Part shown: positions 1 through 3,939 of the stretch, piece after piece | Layout of the letters: every line of letters starts with the position of its first letter | Numbering within the stretch: position 1 is the first letter of the stretch | Assembly (NCBI GenBank): GCA_017550765.1 | Contig: JAFZOC010000222.1 | Location: 1-7,773, forward strand | Length of the DNA: 7,773 nt | Direction: 5' to 3' | Source of the DNA: Oscillospiraceae bacterium | GTDB taxonomy: Bacteria > Bacillota_A > Clostridia > Oscillospirales > Oscillospiraceae | The notes under the pieces: model-generated | Database searches by the model: none | What the model saw: the letters and a program-made list of their open reading frames with translations, nothing else | Told to the model about the DNA's origin: nothing | Position numbers and translations under genes: made by a program

Positions 1-1
1 A

Positions 2-250
2 ATGCAGCAAATTCGCAATAACCCTGTTGTAGCAGTTACTGGAGAATGGTTTACTGCACATGGAAAAGGAATAGATCTGGGTTATTTTGAAAAACCAGAG
101 AATAAGCATATAGCGGCAAAGCTAAGAGATGTTTTTGCGGAATGGATCGACAATGGACATAATGATTTTTCCGATGAAAACACGATCATCCTGTGTATCA
201 GACTGACAGATGGATTATTGCTCTCGCATGGTACAAGGTACGTATTTTAG
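2..250 (+). CDS. Pyridoxamine 5'-phosphate oxidase family protein, C-terminal part (5' end outside window)
   Basis: The reading frame is open to the left edge. The first visible Met lies in a segment (MQQIRNNPVVAVTGEWFTAH) that looks internal to the split-barrel flavin-binding fold, so the real start is upstream of the window. The C-terminal pattern, with GEWFTAHG, a helix reading AAKLRDVFAEW, an NGHNDF turn and then ILCIRLTDGLLLSHGTRY before the stop, fits small clostridial PNPOx-like proteins. Members of this group bind FMN or a related cofactor, but few have a known substrate, so no reaction is assigned. The DNA is visibly A+T-richer than everything downstream. No terminator is apparent after the stop. 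The family call rests on remembered pattern similarity only, and a different split-barrel flavoprotein is possible. Confidence 0.65.
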   Translation: MQQIRNNPVVAVTGEWFTAHGKGIDLGYFEKPENKHIAAKLRDVFAEWIDNGHNDFSDENTIILCIRLTDGLLLSHGTRYVF

Positions 251-422
251 TTGCTGCCTTCGAATATGTTGACCTGTTTCTTCGGTTGTAGTCAGTTGAG
301 ACGGTATGCTGTTTGTACCGCCAGCAGAAAGCCACTATCTCAGCACCTGAGGATCCGAAGGATGGGACCGGCTGAAAGAGCTGAGATCGGTCTGTTGATC
401 GGCTATTTGCGAGGGACCTGAT
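251..422 (+). other. Intergenic gap with a possible 51-codon ORF
   Basis: This gap separates the flavin-protein gene from the methyltransferase. One frame is open across it: an ATG at 266 leads to a TGA at 419-421, one base before the methyltransferase ATG. The predicted peptide begins MLTCFFGCSQLRRYAV and ends AEIGLLIGYLRGT. It matches no family I know and has no good ribosome binding site upstream of 266, so it may be non-coding. The gap also holds an inverted repeat, GGACCG (365-370) with CGGTCT (388-393), a 17-nt loop and no T-run. No convincing sigma-70 promoter was found. Confidence 0.2.
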
Positions 423-1211
423 ATGAGTACCAGAGAAGAACTGATAAGCAGCTTTTATAGCAAGTATGACGAAGATGGGCGGACTGCAAGATCGCGGCAT
501 GGTCAGCTGGAATTCTGTACTACGATGGCTCATATCCATCGCTATGCGACCGAACGGTCAAAGGTCCTGGAGGTCGGCGCCGGAACGGGAAGATACTCCA
601 TCGCTCTTGCGAGCGAAGGCATGGATGTGACCGCTGTCGAACTGGTCGAGAGCAATCTCGCTGTTCTCCGAGAGAAGGGCAGAGGGATGGCAAACATCCA
701 TCCATTTCAGGGGGACGCAACGGATCTGAGCCGATTTTCAGATAACTCTTTCGATCTAACGCTGAGCTTTGGCCCCATGTATCATCTGTATGGGACAGAC
801 GAAGTGGATCGCGCGATCGATGAGGCGATCCGGGTCACGAAGCCCGGCGGCGTGATCCTGTTTGCTTTCCTATCCGTGTTCGCCATCATGTATGCCAACT
901 ATTTCTATGGCAATTGGGCGGAAGGACAAGCAGAGAACTTTACGAAAGATCATCAGGTAAGGCATTTCAAAGAGCAGCTCTTTACGGGATACGATGTTAC
1001 GGGATTTGAGGGACTGTTCCACGAGAAGCCTGTCGAATGGATAACGACCGCAGGCGTAGACGGACTGTTGGAGGCTATCGAAAAGCGCCCTGACTTTTCC
1101 ATGACGGACGAGGGATTCAATGCTCTTGCCGAATGGTATCTGCATTTTTCTGAAAAGAGAGAATTATTAGGGGCTTCCAGTCATCTCCTGTATATCTGCC
1201 GCAAGGTCTGA
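423..1211 (+). CDS. Class I SAM-dependent methyltransferase
   Basis: A 262-aa protein predicted to transfer a methyl group from S-adenosylmethionine to an unidentified acceptor in the cytoplasm. The Rossmann-fold motifs are in order: motif I VLEVGAGTGRYS (residues 48-59), the acidic end of strand 2 at Glu73 (TAVELVE), the GDATDL segment (97-102, motif III position), FGPMYHLYGTDE (116-127, motif IV with the F/LGPxYHL signature of a common Firmicutes subfamily) and KPGG (140-143) before strand 5. The C-terminal part (about 155-262) is a helical cap that probably shapes the acceptor pocket and gives no hint of the substrate. The ATG at 423 has GAGGG at 411-415, 7 nt upstream, so this start is well supported. 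The next gene starts 87 nt downstream. Confident for the fold; substrate unknown. Confidence 0.85.
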   Translation: MSTREELISSFYSKYDEDGRTARSRHGQLEFCTTMAHIHRYATERSKVLEVGAGTGRYSIALASEGMDVTAVELVESNLAVLREKGRGMANIHPFQGDATDLSRFSDNSFDLTLSFGPMYHLYGTDEVDRAIDEAIRVTKPGGVILFAFLSVFAIMYANYFYGNWAEGQAENFTKDHQVRHFKEQLFTGYDVTGFEGLFHEKPVEWITTAGVDGLLEAIEKRPDFSMTDEGFNALAEWYLHFSEKRELLGASSHLLYICRKV

Positions 1212-1226
1212 GCTCGCAATAACTGA

Positions 1227-1246
1227 TGTGTCACCAGTTGTGTCAC
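1227..1246. repeat. Tandem 8-nt direct repeat TGTGTCAC
   Basis: TGTGTCAC occurs at 1227-1234 and again at 1239-1246, a 12-nt period, in the short gap between the methyltransferase and the acetyltransferase. The position, 50-70 nt before the acetyltransferase start, would suit a regulator-binding site. No recognisable promoter elements accompany it, so chance is a fair alternative. Confidence 0.25.
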
Positions 1247-1298
1247 TGTATTTGGCACGATCCGCGATCGATGATGGTGTGCTTTATAAGGAGGAAAA

Positions 1299-2045
1299 AT
1301 GGTCTACGAACTGAAGGATCCTTCCAAAGCCGCTCCCCTTTTCACGGGTCAGGAGGATCTGGATACCGGCGTCATCGCCTGCCTCGACAATGTGATGGGG
1401 AAGATCCTCGTGACGGATCCGGAGCATCCGAGATCCGCGCTGGCAGTGATCGGTGATTTCGTTTTTTGCGCCGGAAGACCGGATCTGGAGCTTTTGCGCA
1501 GCAAGCCGGATCGCTGGATGATCGTGGTGCCGCAGGATGCAGCGTGGGAAGCGCTGATCGAAAACAATTTCCCCGCCTTCAAACGGATCCGCTACGCGAT
1601 CAGGAAGGACACGGTATTCGATCGGGAAAAACTCGAAGCTATGGCGAGCGCGCTTCCTGATGGATATGCTTTCCGCGAGATCGACGGAGAGCTGTATGAC
1701 CTCTGTCTGAAGGATGTGCTCTTTGAGGATTGCGTTTCCGTCTTCGGGTCGAAGGAACGATATCTCGAGCTCGGGCGGGGCTTTGCCGTCATGAAAGACG
1801 GGAAGATCGTATCCGCCGCGTCGTCTTATTCCCGCTACCGCAACGGGATCGATATCGAGATCGATACCGTCAAGGAAGAGCGTCACAAGGGCCTCGGCTC
1901 TGCTGTGGCCGCGAAACTGATCCTCGCCTGCCTCGACGAGGGTCTGTATCCGGCCTGGGACGCGGCGAACAAGATGTCCGTCCGGCTGGCAGAAAAGCTC
2001 GGCTATGACTTTAGCCGGGAATACGTCTGTTATGGTATCGAATAA
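1299..2045 (+). CDS. GNAT family N-acetyltransferase (ZmaR-like, GNAT_acetyltran type)
   Basis: A 248-aa protein predicted to move an acetyl group from acetyl-CoA to an amine on an unidentified small molecule or protein. The C-terminal GNAT core is clear: strand 4 reads IDIEIDTVKEE, followed by the acetyl-CoA pyrophosphate-binding motif A R-H-K-G-L-G (195-200) and its helix (SAVAAKLILACLDEG). Then comes the strand-5/motif-B region PAWDAANKMSVRLAEKLGY (218-236). The N-terminal half (about 1-120) matches the longer, two-lobed GNAT proteins related to the zwittermicin A resistance acetyltransferase; that subfamily call is from memory. The start is supported by AAGGAGG at 1288-1294, 4 nt before the ATG. 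The gene may share a transcript with the upstream methyltransferase (87-nt gap) but no functional link is evident. The ATCGATAT-rich tail of the gene runs into the structured region downstream. Confidence 0.85.
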   Translation: MVYELKDPSKAAPLFTGQEDLDTGVIACLDNVMGKILVTDPEHPRSALAVIGDFVFCAGRPDLELLRSKPDRWMIVVPQDAAWEALIENNFPAFKRIRYAIRKDTVFDREKLEAMASALPDGYAFREIDGELYDLCLKDVLFEDCVSVFGSKERYLELGRGFAVMKDGKIVSAASSYSRYRNGIDIEIDTVKEERHKGLGSAVAAKLILACLDEGLYPAWDAANKMSVRLAEKLGYDFSREYVCYGIE

Positions 2046-2063
2046 GAAGGGACCATCTTGCAA

Positions 2064-2150
2064 GGACCGATCGATCCGGGGCTCGATCAGGATAGATCCT
2101 CCCGGTCCATGACGCCAAAAGCGATATCACAGCTATCGCTTCGACCGGAG
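2064..2150 (+). promoter_or_regulatory. Densely self-complementary leader with mutually exclusive pairings
   Basis: Four inverted repeats pack into 87 nt. GGACCG (2064-2069) can pair with CGGTCC (2103-2108), enclosing GATCGA/TCGATC (2069-2074 with 2083-2088) and AGGAT/ATCCT (2089-2093 with 2096-2100; its 2-nt gap is too tight for a stable hairpin). Downstream, AGCGATA (2120-2126) pairs with TATCGCT (2134-2140) around a 7-nt loop. Enclosing that hairpin, CCGGTC (2102-2107) can pair with GACCGG (2143-2148), extendable to 8 bp with one bulged C. The segment 2102-2108 cannot do both, so two competing folds exist ahead of the candidate terminator at 2175-2212 and the gene at 2291. This layout resembles an attenuator or riboswitch leader. 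It matches no class I can name, and no promoter was recognised upstream. Confidence 0.35.
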
Positions 2151-2174
2151 ACAGCTACATAAGATCAGACGAGC

Positions 2175-2212
2175 GGTCGGCGTGGATATACGTCTGCCGA
2201 CCCACGTTTTTT
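2175..2212 (+). terminator. Candidate intrinsic terminator upstream of the 2291-6393 cassette
   Basis: GGTCGGC (2175-2181) pairs with GCCGACC (2196-2202), a 7-bp G+C-rich stem with a 14-nt loop, followed by CACG and then six T (2207-2212). An alternative stem, CGTGG (2181-2185) with CCACG (2202-2206), sits directly against the T-run. It could end transcripts from the acetyltransferase gene, or act as a regulated terminator for the downstream genes. The 4-nt spacer before the T-run and the long loop make it less than ideal. Confidence 0.5.
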
Positions 2213-2290
2213 ACCAAGTGATGTAAAATGGCCTGCCGTTCGACACTTTCACAGCCAGAGCAGCGGCTGTTGATCGAATGGAGCTTAGAA

Positions 2291-3022
2291 ATGTTCGAAC
2301 TGTTCAAAAAAATCAATTCTCGCAGACCGGCCACCTCGCCGTCACGATCGTCCGAAAAGGCCGCACAGGCGCCAGCTTCCGGTCCCAAGGCCGCCCCGGC
2401 GATGGAGCGCGCGGACGGCGCCTCTCGTACGCCCGACCGTACGTCCGCGCCGGGCTCTGCGAACGCTCCCGCGCCCGAGCAGATCGCTCCCCAGTTCGAC
2501 GCCGGACTGATCCAGTCCGTCATGAATGACACGTTCCCGGGTCTTACCATGTATGTGCGCGATGTGGACCTGCCGAAAGAGCTCGAGGAGAGATACGTGC
2601 CGGGAGAGTTTTTGCGGGAACTGGGCTTCACCGACGCCAGCGCCCGCGTCATGGGCATGGTCACGACCCATCGCTTCGCGATCTTGTCCAACCACATGGG
2701 CGATCTGAGCGCTTTCGAACACGGGACGAACTGGGGCCTCCATGTTGCCAACAAGGGCTCCCGCTTCAAAGTCCTGGACATATGCCGCTATCAGGGAAAG
2801 ACGCAGATCCTGCTGCTGCATCTGCCGGACGATCATCGCTGGAAGCTGTTCGAGAAGGCCACGTTCTCCCTTGAAGAGGATCTCATCAAGTCCTGTCGCC
2901 AACGCTTCGAAAACAAGTGCTGTCTGCCGCCGGTCCCGGAGCTGGCGACGCCCGAATGGAAGGCTCGCTGTGCCGATCCCATCGGTATGGATGCCGCAGG
3001 CGTCCGTTTTTCGCTGGACTGA
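2291..3022 (+). CDS. Uncharacterised protein with Pro/Ala-rich linker, first gene of the cassette
   Basis: I do not recognise a named domain. The 243-aa product starts with a short basic/hydrophobic segment (MFELFKKINSRR). A low-complexity linker follows at about residues 13-68, rich in Ala, Pro, Ser and charged residues. The folded part spans about 69-243 and contains LIQSVMNDTFPGLTMYVRDV, HRFAILSNHMGDLSAF, GTNWGLHV and KTQILLLHLPDDHRWKLF. Two Cys-rich spots (ENKCCLPP, KARCADPIGMD) lie near the C-terminus. There is no signal peptide and no membrane helix. An in-frame ATG at 2228 exists, but it has no ribosome binding site. The ATG at 2291 has GGAG at 2280-2283, 7 nt upstream, and gives a natural N-terminus. 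The gene is followed after 93 nt by a methyltransferase and then the deaminase-like fusion, and is probably cotranscribed with both. Similar proteins occur in Clostridia as far as I recall, without known function. Confidence 0.75.
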   Translation: MFELFKKINSRRPATSPSRSSEKAAQAPASGPKAAPAMERADGASRTPDRTSAPGSANAPAPEQIAPQFDAGLIQSVMNDTFPGLTMYVRDVDLPKELEERYVPGEFLRELGFTDASARVMGMVTTHRFAILSNHMGDLSAFEHGTNWGLHVANKGSRFKVLDICRYQGKTQILLLHLPDDHRWKLFEKATFSLEEDLIKSCRQRFENKCCLPPVPELATPEWKARCADPIGMDAAGVRFSLD

Positions 3023-3025
3023 CCA

Positions 3026-3079
3026 GGACCGGTCCCGGTCCGGAGCCGCGCCCTCCCCTCCTGTCTGCAGCGCGACAGG
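3026..3079 (+). repeat. Two small hairpins between the first and second cassette genes
   Basis: Directly after the stop codon, GGACCG (3026-3031) and CGGTCC (3036-3041) form a 6-bp stem with a 4-nt loop. A second stem pairs CCTGTC (3060-3065) with GACAGG (3074-3079) around an 8-nt loop. Neither has a T-run, so they are not intrinsic terminators. They could protect or process the mRNA, or tune translation of the methyltransferase whose ribosome binding site lies at 3103-3107. The first stem uses the same GGACCG/CGGTCC arms as the leader at 2064-2108. Confidence 0.35.
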
Positions 3080-3115
3080 CCATCGTGACGTATACCTGCG
3101 CAGGGAGATGATACC

Positions 3116-3868
3116 ATGGACTATCAGGATATCAACGCCGAGACCATCGACCGCTGGGTCGAAGACGGCTGGGAATGGGGCCGTCCCATCTCTCACGAGA
3201 CCTTTGAAAAGGCGAAGCGCGGCGCGTGGGACGTCCTGCTCACGCCCACAAGGCCCGTCCCTCATGCCTGGCTGGGGGACCTGCGCGGAAAGCGCGTCTT
3301 GGGCCTGGCTTGCGGCGGCGGACAGCAGATGCCGATCTTCGCCGCTCTCGGCGCAGTGTGTACGGTCCTGGACTACTCCCCGCGCCAACTTCAGAGCGAT
3401 GCGCTGGTCGCCCGACGGGAAGGCTACGATATCCGGATCGTCCGCGGAGATATGTCAAAGCCGCTCCCCTTTCCGGACGCATCCTTCGATCTGATCTTCC
3501 ACCCCGTATCCAACTGCTATGTACGAGAAGTCGAGCCGATCTGGCGGGAGTGTTTCCGGATCCTCGTCCCCGGCGGGATCCTGCTGGCCGGAACGGACCA
3601 CTACGTCAACTATATCGTAGATCCCGACGAGGAGCGCGTGGTCAACGCGCTGCCTTTCGATCCGATCCTCAAGCCCGAACTGATGGAACTGCTCCGCGCC
3701 GACGATGCCGGCGTGCAGTTCTCCCACACGCTGGAAGAGCAGATCGGCGGTCAGCTGAAAGCCGGCTTTCAGCTCCTGGAGCTGTACGAGGATACCAATG
3801 GCGAGGGGCGTCTCCACGAGATGCACATCCCCACGTTCCTGGCCATGCGTTCCCGCAGGCCGCTTTAG
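3116..3868 (+). CDS. Class I SAM-dependent methyltransferase, second cassette gene
   Basis: A 250-aa cytoplasmic enzyme predicted to methylate an unidentified acceptor. Visible motifs are: an N-terminal helical cap with WVEDGWEWGRPIS (14-26), motif I VLGLACGGGQQMPIFAALGA (61-80), acidic strand-2 end VLDYS (84-88), RGDMSKPLPFPDASFDLIF (110-128), then HPVSNCYVREVEPIWRE (129-145) and VPGG (151-154). The cap plus the LACGGGQQ form of motif I points to a small-molecule methyltransferase subfamily found in Firmicutes rather than to a DNA or rRNA methylase. No DPPY-type DNA N-methyltransferase motif is present. The start has GGGAG at 3103-3107, 8 nt upstream. The gene lies 93 nt after the uncharacterised gene and 71 nt before the deaminase-like fusion, on the same strand, which suggests one operon. 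It is only distantly similar to the methyltransferase at 423-1211, so it is not a duplication. Confidence 0.88.
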   Translation: MDYQDINAETIDRWVEDGWEWGRPISHETFEKAKRGAWDVLLTPTRPVPHAWLGDLRGKRVLGLACGGGQQMPIFAALGAVCTVLDYSPRQLQSDALVARREGYDIRIVRGDMSKPLPFPDASFDLIFHPVSNCYVREVEPIWRECFRILVPGGILLAGTDHYVNYIVDPDEERVVNALPFDPILKPELMELLRADDAGVQFSHTLEEQIGGQLKAGFQLLELYEDTNGEGRLHEMHIPTFLAMRSRRPL

Positions 3869-3939
3869 TGCCCGACACTGTACGAACGACACGAGCAAGA
3901 CCAGTCTCCCACCCCGGGAGCTCTCGAACAGGAGGAACT

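Noticed and set aside
1284..2063. 259-codon open frame opposite the acetyltransferase
   Set aside because: The GNAT motifs and strong ribosome binding site are on the + strand, so this is a shadow.
2228..2290. Earlier ATG for the first cassette gene
   Set aside because: There is no ribosome binding site before 2228, and the start lies only 15 nt after the terminator T-run. The ATG at 2291 has GGAG at good spacing.
2342..3388. 348-codon open frame on the - strand across two cassette genes
   Set aside because: It spans a gene boundary on the opposite strand, has low-complexity composition and shows no recognisable motif.
423..3868. The two methyltransferases as a duplicated pair
   Set aside because: They share only the general class I motifs. 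Their caps, motif I wording and motif IV segments differ, so they belong to different subfamilies.
3226..3939. Upstream in-frame extension of the deaminase-like gene, giving a 1055-aa protein
   Set aside because: It overlaps the second methyltransferase almost entirely, reads as Arg/Pro-rich out-of-frame sequence, and the ATG at 3940 has a strong AGGAGG site.
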